Assembly: GCA_963678705.1 (NCBI GenBank)
Contig: OY783203.1
Span: 44,268,347 to 44,332,346 of the forward strand
Direction of reading: 5' to 3'
DNA: 64,000 nucleotides
Source of the DNA: Panorpa germanica
Lineage: Eukaryota > Arthropoda > Insecta > Mecoptera > Panorpidae
Shown piece after piece: positions 1 through 12,208 of the stretch. The notes beneath the pieces were generated by a model. The model saw nothing but the letters and a program-made list of their open reading frames with translations. It did no database searches and had not been told where the DNA came from. Both the position numbers and the translations under genes were made by a program. Position 1 is the stretch's first letter. Each line of letters opens with the position of its first letter.

Positions 1-418
1 TTTGTATTTCAATCCAAAGTCCAAACTCTGAGATTACTAATAAAACATAATATCTGGCAAATGTCACCGCAATCACGGTTGTATGTTGATAGTTGAAAAA
101 TGGTGCGAAATTTGAAGTTGTTTTATGCGAGTCAGCTTTCGACCCTCTTATGCGAGGTCATCATCAGGTAACGAGGAATAGAAAACATGCAAAATATTTA
201 TTCTTCTTATTTTCATGAAGCATATCAAATAATATTTTTTTCTACATTTATTTTTTATGATGAAAATTACGCACAGTACAACTTTTAATTTACAAGTTTT
301 TTAATATGTAATACTATATAAAATTATACGTAAGTGAAAACATAATCTTTATGACGGTTTAGACTTGTAAAACTGTACGATTACGAGCATTGCTCGCAAG
401 ACTCAGGAATACGGTCCC
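1..418. other. AT-rich non-coding stretch
   Basis: No gene is seen here. The only pattern noticed is a pair of near-identical 11-12 bp words, TATGCGAGTCA at 124 and TATGCGAGGTCA at 149, 25 bp apart. No function is assigned to them. Confidence 0.5.
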
Positions 419-629
419 AGGACCGATCCGAGAGAGATTTATTGGACTTGTGAGACGATAATTCGGCACCACCCTGCTCTTATTTTTTGATTTGCAGTAT
501 TGTTTCTCTCTCCTTTAGAATAGCGTACTCTGAAATCAATTTAGAGTAGCCGCCCTGCTTTTAAGGTTTAGCGCACCTCCTCTTGACCAGCGATAGGACC
601 TCATCTATTGCACATCTCGGATCGGTCCT
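419..629. mobile_element. Short inverted-repeat element (MITE-like)
   Basis: A perfect 15-bp terminal inverted repeat, AGGACCGATCCGAGA, lies at 419-433 and is complemented at 615-629. It encloses about 180 bp that are GC-richer than the surroundings and have no reading frame. The size and structure fit a non-autonomous DNA transposon. No target-site duplication is clear and no second copy was seen in the window, so the family is unknown. Confidence 0.45.
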
Positions 630-877
630 TGTTATATATTTGTATCATACTACATTTACAGTCTATGAAAAAATACTTTAAAATTCTTCTTCATATTTCA
701 GGTTTACTGCAAGTTAAATTCAAATTTATTTACACTAATTAATTATTAATTTATATTAAAACTGTAAAGATTGTAATGAAAACATTATTTTTAATCACTT
801 TATGTGCAATGAACTCCGGTTTTCAGGTAAATTTTAGAATATAGGAAAGCATACATGTTCCCTAATATCGTAATAGA

Positions 878-1085
878 TATGATTATTAATTAATCATTTT
901 CTTTATTAAAAACTACCTTAGACCTATCAAGTGCAGTACACTTAACTGAGTTAATGACGTTGGTATAACATCACTGTTTCGTATAATTAGTGCATGCATT
1001 TGCCTGATACTGACTGACAGCAGTATAATTGATAGGTCTAATGCAGTTTTTAATAAAATGGGTGGATGATTAATTAGTAGTCATA
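878..1085. mobile_element. MITE with long terminal inverted repeats
   Basis: The two ends are inverted copies of about 50-60 bp. The shared inner part reads TTATTAAAAACT followed by TTAGACCTATCAA, and the shared outer part TAATTAATCAT, with termini TATGA at 878 and TCATA at 1085. The core of about 100 bp has no reading frame. This is the structure of a non-autonomous DNA transposon. The outermost bases may be a TA target duplication, which would suit the Tc1/mariner superfamily, but that is inference. Confidence 0.6.
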
Positions 1086-2840
1086 CTTCTTTTTTGTTAA
1101 AGCCATTATATTTTATTCAAATTAGGTATACTCGTATATATACATACCAGCTTTTACCCCGTCTTTCTAATTTTTTTTCGAAAATTTCAACCTTATAGCA
1201 TAATTTTTACCGCACCCATGCCCTCAAATAAAATTTTGATTTTCCTTTTAATTAATTAGATACTCAATTACTACTCAATCGAAAATTTGAACTTCAACCA
1301 AAGTTCCCTACCGGACCTCATACATTTCTCAGCGCTCCTTTTATCAATTTTTGAATTTTGAAATATGATTGCATTAAATAGCGTAATATACATGCAAAAT
1401 TTCAACTTTCTATCTTTTCCGAATAAACAGTTATACAGCAAGAACTGCTTATTTTTTTTTCAAAATTACGGGATTTCAGGATATTCAGTGAGAAATGCAA
1501 GGACGCCAAGAGTCTTAGAATTTTATTCTCAACGAAATAGCAAATTTCAGGAACTTAATAAATTATATTTTTGCATGAGTATTTTGCATATCTATTTACG
1601 AGCATGTATGTATATTGTTATGTTTGTTATGTATACTTTTATAAATGTATTTTTCGGAAATTTATTTTATAAGAAAGAGTTAAATAAAATAGAAAAAGTT
1701 CTGCTATAGAAATAGATTGGTTTATCTTCGGCACTATAAGAATAAATCCAATTGTGACGAGGGTCTATTTTCTATATTCATGAATAATCTAAAAGTTTAG
1801 GTTCAAAATACCATATATAAATAAATATTCGTTTACTATACGGGATTCGATTCTAAAATATCCATTTTTACTATTATTGTCATTATTATTAGATTATTAT
1901 TTTTATGTTCTAATAATGAATATATTTATTGATTACATTCACTACCGGCTAGTTGGCTGAAATAATTTTTGTGATGGAAATGTTAGAAAGTATTATACCT
2001 CTATTAGTGATAGATAACCAAATTTCCCAAAAAATGTATTATTAATTCGGGAAATTAATTTTTTACTGCAACGTTTTACTGGCCCGATTTTGAACTGACT
2101 GTAATTGCCCTTAAGATTGCTTGAGACCCTTTAGGGTTTTGCGCTACATCCCCATTGGGATCCAATGGGATATCCCGGCAAAATCAGCCGCCTCTAATTA
2201 TGCCTATTTTCTTACGATAAATGTACGAACATTACCCAAAAGTATTAACAAGAAAAATATATAAGTTAATTGAAAAGCCTTAATGTACCACTATAGGCTA
2301 TAGATGCAAAATAAACTTCCCGTGGTGAGGTCAATGGAACATAGGTCACTGTGTAAAACCTGGTCTCTTGAGACAGTTTAGTTGGAGTTGATAATATATA
2401 TGTACGAGTATACATAGTATATTATAAACGGTATGCAGATATTTGTTTCTTTTAGTCATTTCTACGTTCCTTTGATGAATTTATTTACTTGCAATATATA
2501 GTATTGAGTATTATTTTCAGACTTATTCTACATTCATTCCTTGTTTGATTTCTTTGAAAGTTCTAAATCGATATGAACGTGTATAAAAATATATAATAGT
2601 ACTAACATTTTCTTAAATTTTGAACGTTATAATAAACTCCATTTTGTACTTATGGAACTGAATTACAAGAGAATACAGAATGCGCTTTGTTATCGAAGAC
2701 AATATCTGAAGTATTAAATTAAATCCAGATGTAAACAGATCTGAACTCGGTAGGAAAAACAATAAAACTATTATCTTATAAACCATGGCATAATAGTTTA
2801 ACATTTAATTCTGCAATATGCAAATGCAAAAACCAGCGTT
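1086..2840. other. AT-rich non-coding stretch
   Basis: No gene is recognised. A 114-codon open frame at 1365-1709 on the plus strand has homopolymer-driven composition (F, Y, N, K) with no domain and no splice context, and is taken as chance. No repeat copy shared with the rest of the window was spotted. Confidence 0.5.
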
Positions 2841-3010
2841 CTATGACCTCATACTTTGTTAGCAGTTTTTATGGTATCGTGGCCTTATTTCTGTACACTA
2901 CACTGTTTCCTACATCAAATTAATTCTGATAACAACCAAACCCAGAAAATATTGCGCTGGTCCAGGGCTCGAACTTGAAGATGGAACAGTCTGGCGTCAT
3001 GCATAAATAT
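2841..3010 (-). mobile_element. SINE copy, degraded
   Basis: This is a minus-orientation copy of the SINE described at 23670-23941. Shared words include AACAACCAAACCCAGAAAAT at about 2932 and the degenerate box-B segment just after it. The 3' end beyond about 2841 and the 5' head are not recognisable. Confidence 0.65.
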
Positions 3011-4930
3011 TCTTAATCGCTGAAGCCTCTCAAAAAATGTGTTATATTTATTATTATATACAATTTATATAATACATATATTATATCACTTAATTAAGAT
3101 AACAATAAATCATTTATTTGTTGTTTTATGTTCAACTTAGCTAATATTTTGAATTATACATTATATGTTACAATAAACAGAGAGAACGAAAATGGGAAAA
3201 TGGAGGGAATAAATATTTTTCTAATTTACAACCACTATGTAATAAAGTAACGCAATATTCCATAAAGTGAAAGTGTTGACAAAAGTCTATTGTTTACTTT
3301 GTAGCAGCCGGAAGCGTAATCTTTGCTTGATGTTTTTATATAAAAAATGTGTATAGGTATTTGATTTCTATATCACAATCGATGGTAGTAAGTTACCTGA
3401 GGGCGTAGGCTGACATGTAATCTTTTATATTATATACCATCTTTTACACCACCGCAAAGCAACGTCTGTTTTGTGTATTCGATGTGAATTCAATAAATAA
3501 TTCGTAGTTTCATTACAATTTTTAAATTAAAATATTTGACTGGAATATAATTACGAACAGGTGTTAAATGTTATAATAATTTTTTATATATAAATAACAT
3601 CTTTTTTTCATTTTGAATATTTATGCGTTATTTGACCAACTTTCTTTTTCAAAGTAATGGATTTTTGTTTCAATTTGTAAATAAGGTACCAAAATTAGGA
3701 TATGTTATAATATTGGATTATTAGCAAAAATTAATGAACTAGGTCAAAAAGAATAAGTTTAATTATAATACTATTTGTAAAATATCGCTGTCTTTGATAT
3801 ATCAGTGTTTGTTCAATTGAAAGTTGATTTGTTGACCCATTGTGATAGATTTTTTTAAAACTGTATCCTTCTATTAAAAATATTGCGATATCTTTTATGC
3901 CAAACTGCAGGTACCGCATGCACATATTCTTAATATATTCCATATGTTTCCTATAACGCGATTTCTTACTACTATAAAAGGGTTTTGTACAAAACTACAA
4001 TTGCAAATGTAAATCATGTTATTAGGTAATAAGTTGTTTTCACACAATTTTGCAATCCTCATAGTGCCTACAGGTTAGGTTTTCTCCTAAAACTGATAAT
4101 AATCAACTGCGCAGTTACGTGCTGTATTTTTCTATAAAAATACAGTTACAAAGTTCGCCGACTATACAAATAACCATCAAGTACTGAATTGCCCCAAAAA
4201 GAAAGCTTCGTTGTAACACTTTTCCATTTCGGATCGGATATCGGATCTAGAAGCAATACTATCACCGGCTATTTCACTTCAGGGAATTCACGAAAGAATT
4301 GTTTTAGTGTTTTTGAATTTATATTATAGTCCAGCTATTTAGATGGTTATTGCAATCCCCTGCTAGCTGCTAGCTGCTGCACGAGTTAAGAGATCTTATT
4401 TGATCTGTTCGAATCTTTACTTTTATTGTTACTTGTGTTGAATACACTTGCTTAAAAAAGTATAAATTGTTTTAAGTGACTTTTATACTAGACAAATATA
4501 AATATCTTGGATGTGGAATGAGAGTTATTAATTAATTAGTTATAAGTTTTTAACATTATTGTAATTATTCTTTAGTTTATTGAAATATGGTTTTACAATT
4601 AGTTATGTATATGAAAATCTATGTTATTTTAAGGATTTATTATTTATTAGTAGGTAATATTTCTAGATAGTTATTTAACAGATTTAAGCAAACATTAAAC
4701 CAAAATTAGAAATACCAGGGTTAGAAACGATTACATATAGAAATAACTATTGGATTTGCAATTGTTTGGAATAAGATTTTATTTCTAATCTAAAATAGTT
4801 ATTAATTTTAACTGAATGTTTTATAGAGTATTTTATAGAATATAAAAACATAGCGATCTTCGATTCGCTCTCTTCTTGTAAGTTTGTCTATTATAAAGGC
4901 GTGAACAAAATTAATGCCACAGTACCTAGA
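3011..4930. other. AT-rich non-coding stretch
   Basis: No gene is seen. A small tandem run of CTGCTAG-like heptamers occurs at 4362-4384. Nothing else stands out. Confidence 0.5.
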
Positions 4931-4935
4931 AAAAC

Positions 4936-5350
4936 AAGGGGGGAAGAAAAAGAAAATGATTGCTAGAGAGGGACAGTAGGTACAGGGGAACAGAACAGAG
5001 AAACGATTCAGGATGTGTGGCAGGCAAGAGCAAACGCTAGAGCATATCAAGAATAGGCATAAGGAGACAGTGGAAAGCGAAAGCGATCTGATGAAAATCT
5101 TAAAATGGAGGCTAAATGGAACAAAATGGATGATAAAGGTAAAATGCAAAGAGAAACGAAAATATAGACTATGTGATAAAAAAATGGATGGAGAAAACAA
5201 GAGTAGGAAAGAGAAGTAGTGGAAGGAAGTGTGGAGAAGACTGGAGAGACTAGTTTAAGCATTGTGTATAACTATAGTTAATTTTAACTTTTAATTATAT
5301 CAGAATAACGTTAAATTAAATGTAATGTAGATTATAAAGCCTAAAGGCAC
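4936..5350 (+). mobile_element. LINE 3' end remnant
   Basis: A purine-rich plus-strand segment reads, from about 4992, as FRMCGRQEQTLEHI at 5004-5045. This resembles the Cys-rich C-terminal motif (C-x-x-CG followed by E-T-x-E-H) found after the reverse transcriptase of jockey- and I-like LINEs. A run of Lys/Glu-rich codons and an AT-rich tail with AATAAATA near 5357 follow. The long minus-strand frames over the same bases reflect purine bias and are not genes. The call rests on one short motif; the element is heavily truncated. Confidence 0.4.
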
Positions 5351-5845
5351 ACAATTAATAAATATACAATACATAAATATGAATGGATCATTTAAATGTT
5401 TACAATTTAACATGTATCTAACTATTAAATCAGTTAAATAAATGAATTAATATTTCAACGGAACAATGGCCGATATGTTTCCAAAATATATTTCATACAC
5501 GTCCTACATTAAATGTTGAACTAACTGTGTAAACAAAATTAAAAAAATATTTCTACTTTTATTGAAGATGAAACGTGCGAAAGTGCATGTCAATCAGTTT
5601 ATTGGCTCGAATGCATGCTCCATTTAGATTGTTGATAAAATTACATACGAGTACAGTATGAGAGAGGCAGCCGTCTATCCTGTCAGATATCTCATTTCCG
5701 GTTCATTATATTATACAACATAGTATACAAGCCTGATATACAAGTATGTACTCAATATCAAACAATGTTATTTTCCAAATATATAAGTTGAACTTCTCAA
5801 TGTTGTTTATTACTTCAACAAAACATTAGTTTTTAGTTTACGCTA
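5351..5845. other. AT-rich non-coding stretch
   Basis: No gene or shared repeat is recognised. Confidence 0.5.
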
Positions 5846-5965
5846 AGGGGTCATCCATAAGTTACGTCACATAAATTTCATGGTTTTTTAACACCTCGCC
5901 CCTCCTCATTGTCACGTCTTGTCACAAATTGTGGACTCCATGCTCCTGTTGTGACGGACACATTT
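5846..5965 (+). repeat. Dispersed repeat DR-A, one end
   Basis: It begins AGGGGTCATCCATAAGTTAC, continues through a TTTCATGGTTTTTTAACACC segment and ends in a C-rich block with repeated TTGTCAC words. An inverted copy with the same order of blocks lies at 55148-55225, and weaker relatives lie at 41845-42185, 43552-44125 and 50049-50203. The clean GGGGTCATCC start suggests the terminus of a non-autonomous DNA transposon. No transposase-like frame is present. Confidence 0.5.
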
Positions 5966-7094
5966 GAAAGAAAACTTTTTATTTTCATGTTTATTTTGTA
6001 TTAGATATGACGTTAAGAAGCTCATGGCTGCACTTGGAAGGAATATACCTTATATTTTCTTTTCATAATTTTATTATGTTATGTCATTTACTAAATATTC
6101 CAATGTATAGATTAAGTTTTAGATATTTAAAAAAATGAAAACTACAATATTTAAATCAAAAAGTTAAAAAAAGACCTTCACTAAGAAATGCCCATTTATA
6201 ACAGTTTTGTAATACAAAGTAAACGTACAATGTACATAATATGGGTAATTGTACAACGAATAAAATTTTTTTTTAACATTTACGTTTTGAATACAGATTC
6301 ATATCTGAATATGATACACAACTGTTTATTATCATATAGTTTTATTATCAACGTAATTTTTATTGTATGATTGTGTCAAATAAAATGCTACAATTGATTC
6401 AATTAAAATATAAATAAAAATGTGATGTTTGCTCTGAAAATTGCTTTTTGTTTTGTACGTTTCTGTTGCAGAACGAATTCCATTAATGCGTGACATGCAC
6501 ATGACTGAATGCAGTGCTTAAATTGAATACTTCAACAACAGAATATAAAGAACAAAACAACAGAATATAAAGAAACAAAATATATAGAATAGTAGATTTT
6601 TACTTCAGTTTTTTACTTGGATAGGAATATCCATATCTGAATTGTAGTTATATCCGTCGATTGAGAACCAAATACAAATAATTTTGTAATTGCATACTGA
6701 TTACTAATTATAAAGGCATTATATACTTTCACCATCACCTAGCTCGTATGAGGTTTCCAAATTTATTCTCATTCGATAAACCACATGATTTAACAGATTT
6801 TCCACTTTTACTGCATGTAGAATGATGTGGTTACAGGGTGTTAAACGAATGTTAATTTTTCGTGTAAATTGAGTTTCATACCGTCATGTAGGCGCAATGA
6901 AGTTGGCATCACAAACTGCTGTAAATGTACATTATGTTTGTTATAACTGTAAATATTGTATGTAAATTTCCAGACGGTAAAAATTTTGTATAATAATTGA
7001 AAATATCTTTATAATTCTAAATAATTCTTCTAATAATGATATTTTTAAATAATTCCTAACAATTTATAATCTATATTATTAAATAGGTATTACC
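5966..7094. other. AT-rich non-coding stretch
   Basis: No gene is seen. TACAGGGTGTTAAACG at about 6834 looks like the outer end of a Tc1-like inverted repeat, but no partner end was found. Confidence 0.45.
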
Positions 7095-7512
7095 AAAATA
7101 GTCGATAAGCGATAGGCGAGGTGGCTGAAGCTGTAGGCATCACATTTTACATGAATATTTGTACATGAAAAATCTATCCGCGATGGGTGGCTACGAACTG
7201 CTATCCCATCCAGCATATTCTCCAGATTTAACCCTCAGCGAATATTTCCTGTTTCCAAACCTGAAGAAATGGCTGGGCGGTAAGAGATTTAGGTCTAACA
7301 AAGAGGTCATCACTGTAACAAACGCCAATTTTCAGGGCTTTGAGAAAAGCTATTATTTGGAAGGAATAAAAAAATTAGAAAACCGCTGGTCTAAAAGTAT
7401 CGAGCTAAAAAGAGGCTATGTTGATAAATAAAAGGTCTTTTTTGTCGAAGAAATATCTTTTATTGAGAAATAAATCGCCCTTTTATAAAAAAAAAAGTCA
7501 CTGAATTATCAA
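7095..7512 (+). mobile_element. mariner element, internally deleted
   Basis: The open frame at 7159-7431 is the C-terminal quarter of a mariner DD34D transposase. It has the HPAYSPDL block holding the third catalytic Asp, then YFLFPNLKKWLGGKRFRS, then SYYLEGIKKLENRWSK. Just upstream at 7114-7140 the DNA still encodes EVAEAVGI, part of the N-terminal helix-turn-helix, so the middle of the gene with the first two catalytic Asp residues is gone. The right terminus, read inward on the other strand, starts TACGAGGGTAGTTTGATAAT at 7512. No matching left terminus was found. It is a dead, non-autonomous copy. Confidence 0.85.
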
Positions 7513-7674
7513 ACTACCCTCGTATTATACAAATATTCAGACACCAAAAAGAATAGAGCTAATTCATTGCAGGACTACAAGGTACAACAAATGTTTTACC
7601 GAGATAAAGCGTCCCATAGCAATCCGCATAGCAGTACGACGTACGAGTACTTTAGGTAAGCCGTTAGGCTGCTG

Positions 7675-7790
7675 TCACATTTGAACCACATACGCGCGTA
7701 TCTTTACCTTACGGCTATGCCCATCGTTTTCTAACATTGTGAGTGCGACATAGCCGGCAATGATTTACGCGTATACGATTCCAATTTGAG
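7675..7790. repeat. Imperfect inverted repeat, possible MITE
   Basis: Arms of about 26 bp at 7675-7700 and 7765-7790 are imperfect inverted copies sharing an ATACGCG core, and are more GC-rich than the flanks. No target duplication or second copy was seen. Confidence 0.3.
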
Positions 7791-9443
7791 AGCAACCTTA
7801 TTCGTACGTTTTCATTATTTGTTTTATTGTTTGATGGTCTCATAAATTTTAAAGGGTTTATCTGACTCAGGTAATCTTGCAGTATAATTTACGACTGAAT
7901 ATAAACCATATGTAGATGGTCATCGTATTAAAATACATTGTTTCTATTAAAACCATCAATGTAACTGATTTTATTTGAAGTTTGTATACAAAAACAACAT
8001 CAACATAGGTTACAGCTCATAGGTTAAGGGAATGGAAATTTATTTTATATCTATCATAAATAAGAAAATGAAAAATATGGATGAATACGGTTAAAATAAG
8101 ATTACAAGAGAATCAAGACGAGATTAATCTCTAAGCTAGTTTTGCGTTGACTTTCTGGAAGAAAATTCAATTTTTGACATATTGTTTTTGCATAGGGTTC
8201 GCTTTAAATTCAATTCTTTCCAGAGTTTGAATTTTCTTTCTTTGGGTGAGGCCTTTTTTTGGTAAAAACTTCTTTTAAATATAACTTTGTTTTGTCCAGC
8301 TACAAATAGCTAAATTTCACATTCATATAAATCAATATTGCTCTCCAAAATATCGGCGTCTTCTGCTTGAGTTTCAGCCTAAGGTTTTATCTGTTATGAA
8401 GATCATTTTTTATAGTTCAGGAGGAGCTGTAAATCATGTTTTAATTTCTCTAAAATGGTATTATATATGCAGTAAGTATTCAAAAAATATTGGGGTCTTA
8501 ACGACCTTCGACTATGTTGACAAAACCAAAAATTAAAACTAAAAACAGTGGGTGATAATGGCTTAACACATTTTTTATAAAATAAACATGAAAAAGTTTG
8601 TAGTAATGATGTAATATGCACTGTTAAAAATGTTCTTTTTTTAGTACAAATTTAATAGACAATGCGTATTAAAATTAAGAAACAAATCTTCAAATTTTGT
8701 TCCAATTTATTAAATAATTTATTAAAATGCACTTATGAAAATTAATATCTGTATTTTTTTTATACCTTGACCTAGAATACGTTTTAAAAATGCTCTAAAA
8801 TTTATAGAGTTTTTTTAAGAGTGTGCATTTTAAGTCATTTTCTGAAAGACAACAATTTTCCATAATTGAAAACACCATACGTACACCATGTACTTAATTC
8901 CAATATTTTATGGAAATATTATATTCATCAGACGTTTATTCGGACATTTAAATACTCCAAATTACAAATAACAAACACATTTCCGTGTAAACAAAGGATT
9001 TCTAAGGAAAGTTTTAACTAATTTTCATTTAAGTTCAAATAAAGGTTGAATGTAGTGTAGATTTGATATGTAAATTTGATAGGAGTGCTGACCCGCATGA
9101 TCTAAACGTTTTACGTAGATTGGTTTACGCAAACATGTTGAGATAAATCGATTTAGTTAGCATTAGAATACAAACCCAAATGCTGATTACAATTCTCAAT
9201 TACTTCTATTACTTATTTTATATAAACTTAAAATAATGAAAATGACACCGTATAATTTATTTTCTCAGTGACAAACAAATTGCATCATTCAACTGAATAA
9301 AAAAGAGAGAGTGTGAGGGAACGAAGTATGGATGGTGAAGGAGTTTAGGTGGAGAGGTGTGGAGAGAGAAAACAAAGGGAACAGGGTTAGAAGAAATAGA
9401 AGAAAAGAAAGACATAATAGTATATGAAGAAGTAGAAGTAGTA
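7791..9443. other. AT-rich non-coding stretch
   Basis: No gene is seen. A strongly purine-biased segment (GA-rich on the plus strand) occupies 9300-9443, next to a SINE. Its composition resembles the LINE scrap at 5 kb, but no motif supports that. Confidence 0.45.
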
Positions 9444-9635
9444 GTTTAATTTATTTAACGATGGCCTATTTTCGATGGTGAGTCCCATCACCGACAACCA
9501 TGTAGATATATCATATATGTGAGATACATCACTGCCATGCAATCATACATATTTAATTAAACCAAACAAAACCCAGAAAATATCACGCTGGTCCGGGTCG
9601 AATGCAAAAACACATCAGTCTAGCGTTAAGTATAA
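9444..9635 (-). mobile_element. SINE copy, internally shortened
   Basis: This minus-orientation copy starts with the tail TTTAATTTATTTAACG and continues with GGCCTATTTTCGATGGTGAG. A deletion removes part of the middle. The box-B region (CTGGTCCGGGTCGAATGC) and the head remain in degraded form. Confidence 0.75.
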
Positions 9636-10039
9636 TGTGCTGTCCTTCTTTTAAAAGGTAATGATTTTACAGATATTATTCATTAATAGTTTTAATTAAT
9701 ATTTTCAGATATTTTATGGCGTATGCATAAAAATGCTGCTCTTTGATCTGCCGGTACACAGGAAGTTGTTTTTATCAATAAAACGCAATAATGATTATTT
9801 AAAAGAACACAATAATTGCTTTACCAATTTAAAAATGATAAAGAAAGTGCAAAACGGGTGCAATATTTTTTATTGAATAAAAAACACCATTAGTAATGTA
9901 GTGAAATGTGTTCTTCTGAGTAATGGTAGTAAAAGGGGCCCTAAAAGAAAACTATTTACTAATTTTCTGTACTATAATTTCAAATTAGTTTTCTTAAGGA
10001 CATTCACAAGAAAATCATTTTTCTAACTAATCATCTTTA

Positions 10040-10043
<4 letters not shown>

Positions 10044-10122
<79 letters not shown>
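10044..10122. repeat. (TA)n microsatellite
   Basis: About 79 bp of uninterrupted TA dinucleotides. Such runs are length-polymorphic and prone to assembly collapse. Confidence 0.97.
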
Positions 10123-10125
<3 letters not shown>

Positions 10126-11139
10126 CTAATGTCGTTTACCTTATGTCCTTGCAGTACTATTTATTGTGAAATTAACCACAACTAATCAAAATTGACACAC
10201 CCAAATCAGAATTAATGACTGAATTTGAAAAACACTGAGTTTACCAAATGAAATTTTAAATGACAGCAAGATACCCATTGTCTGTAAGAAATAAATAATA
10301 CGATGTTCCATCTCATAATTCTTTACATATCCTACCCAATTCATGTTAGTCGATCCCATGCGGCTAGAGCGTGACCGTTCAGATTATTTTTCACAGAAAC
10401 ATGTTCATACACAACAACAGAAATACCACATACTTTTGGGTTACATCGTCTAAAATATTAATAGAGCAAAAAGTCCCTTCGATTCGCTATGCCGCATATA
10501 TGGTAACGTACAATACAACTAAAAAACAACAAAAACCTATATTATTCTACAATAAAAATTCTTTTGTTTACCCAAGTTTAAAAAAAATACGGCATTTGAT
10601 ATACATTAGATTTATTAGAACCCTCGGTAATTTACCCTATAAAAAGTGTTCACTTTAAATTCATATACTCGTATGTTATTATTACATTTGTTTATATTCA
10701 TAACGTCGATTCTAGCCAAGCTGTAAATTGTGTGCTTGCATACTGTTTCCCAAAAAGCGCTTCCCTTTACGTTTAACATAATTCTTCTAATCCATTTAAA
10801 TATAAACTCATATTTAATATTAATACTATGAATCAAATCTTGTTTGTTTGCTTATGTCTTGTGAGCTTGCTAGTACATATTTAGACCTATTAATGTACTA
10901 CTAATATTTAGAGAAATTTGTACTATTTAGTAAAAGTAGTCTCATACAGAATTACTGTACGAACTGTGTAGAGTGAGAATTACATAGAAATTCGCTTGTG
11001 TTATATGCACCGACAACTAGAATAAGATCAGCTAGATATATGATTGTATAGCTGGCTTTTCCATCGAGTTATTACAGTTGTTTTGCTTATATTTTACGAT
11101 TATACTACTAATATTAAAAATGCGGATCTTTTCTACATG
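10123..11139. other. AT-rich non-coding stretch
   Basis: No gene is recognised. Overlapping open frames at 10371-10658 and 10615-10836 have neither domains nor splice context. Confidence 0.5.
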
Positions 11140-11240
11140 GCTGACCACTGTGTCTTCGGGTTCGATTCACGTACAAGAGTTATATTCTGCCAACATAGTT
11201 CGGGATTGTCGGTGATAGAATTCATCATCGGAAATAATTT
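11140..11240 (+). mobile_element. SINE copy with large internal deletion
   Basis: The 5' part, with TGTGTCTTCGGGTTCGATTC carrying box B, is joined directly to the 3' part (TGCCAACATAG, then GTCGGTGATAG and ATCATCGGAAATA). About 120 bp of the middle is missing. Confidence 0.75.
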
Positions 11241-11845
11241 TTAATATTTATGTGAGCTTCTTAAATATTATATTAAAAATTTTATTATGAGCGTATTTTG
11301 TTAAAAAATCTAAAATAAGTTTGTTATACGTTCTTGATTTCCTTGTTTGTTTTTTCTTTTCTTTTCAAAATAATATTTGTACGATTTCTATCACTACCAG
11401 GTTAAATTTTGAATTAATTTCCTTGTTCTTTTCCAAATCATTGTGAGATATAAAAAAAATTAAAATTAAATTAAATTGTTTTTATGAAATTAGTTTTTTC
11501 CTACATGATAAAAGTCTAATGTTGTGTCTCTTTTATCTTTTCCTTCAGTCATTTATACGAGCAGAAAGAACTATTGCAGAAATAAATATTCTATAGCTAT
11601 AAATATTCAATATTTTACTAATGTGAACATGTCAACAAGTCTCAAACAATAAATTAATCAATATTTTTCAATAAATCCACCAGCTTTCTGTCCTAATGTT
11701 GTTCTTTAAACTAAACTGTCAGCGTTTGAGAGAATATTCATAACCAAGTCTGAAAGTTTTGATTATATTTATATTTTATTTGGGAATACACATGTGTTTA
11801 TTTCGAAAACTCTAACGGATGAATAAGATGTATGTCAATAATTAT
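11241..11845. other. AT-rich non-coding stretch
   Basis: No gene or shared repeat was recognised. Confidence 0.5.
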
Positions 11846-12208
11846 CTTTGGTAAAGAAAAGTAATAGTCACTCAACTAAATACGCAGCTAACTGACATTT
11901 TTGTTTTGTTTTTATTTGTTAATTTATTTCATATTTTAATTATTATTTTATAATGTAATTTTATTATACTCTGTTTATGCCAATGCTGTTATTTTTTCTT
12001 GCGCAAGGTAGCCATTTTTGTTTGGTCGCCTTCCGTAGCTAACATCTTTGGCGTTTATGGTACAAAGACGTTCATCGTATTAGAGTCTATTGCTAAGATC
12101 GGTATCGAAAGTCAGTCAGTAATGTTCATTATATACGCTAGCAAATAAATAGAGTACTAAAATAGCCCGAAACGGCATCATCAGCTTTGGCATAGTCTGC
12201 AGATATAC
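11846..12208 (+). repeat. Dispersed repeat DR-B, copy 1
   Basis: This segment matches 45747-46185 in the same orientation. Shared landmarks in order are TTGGTAAAGAAAAGTA, CACTCAACT, the near-identical TTCTTGCGCAAGGTAGCCAT followed by TTTTGTTTGGTCG at about 11995, TAACATCTTTGGCG, CAGTCAGTAAT and CAGCTTTGGCATA. The two copies differ by substitutions and indels, and copy 2 has about 75 bp more. No reading frame and no terminal inverted repeat are seen. The class is unknown. Confidence 0.65.

Noticed and set aside
124-160. Paired TATGCGAGTCA / TATGCGAGGTCA as nuclear-receptor half-sites
   Set aside because: Two short words without the proper spacing or orientation, and no gene nearby, are not enough.
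1365-1709. 114-codon plus-strand open frame
   Set aside because: The composition is what AT-rich DNA yields by chance (F, Y, N, K, I), with no domain, promoter or splice context.
4808-5262. 130- and 71-codon minus-strand frames
   Set aside because: They are the pyrimidine-rich complement of a purine-biased LINE scrap; the Ser/Phe/Leu-rich translation is a by-product.
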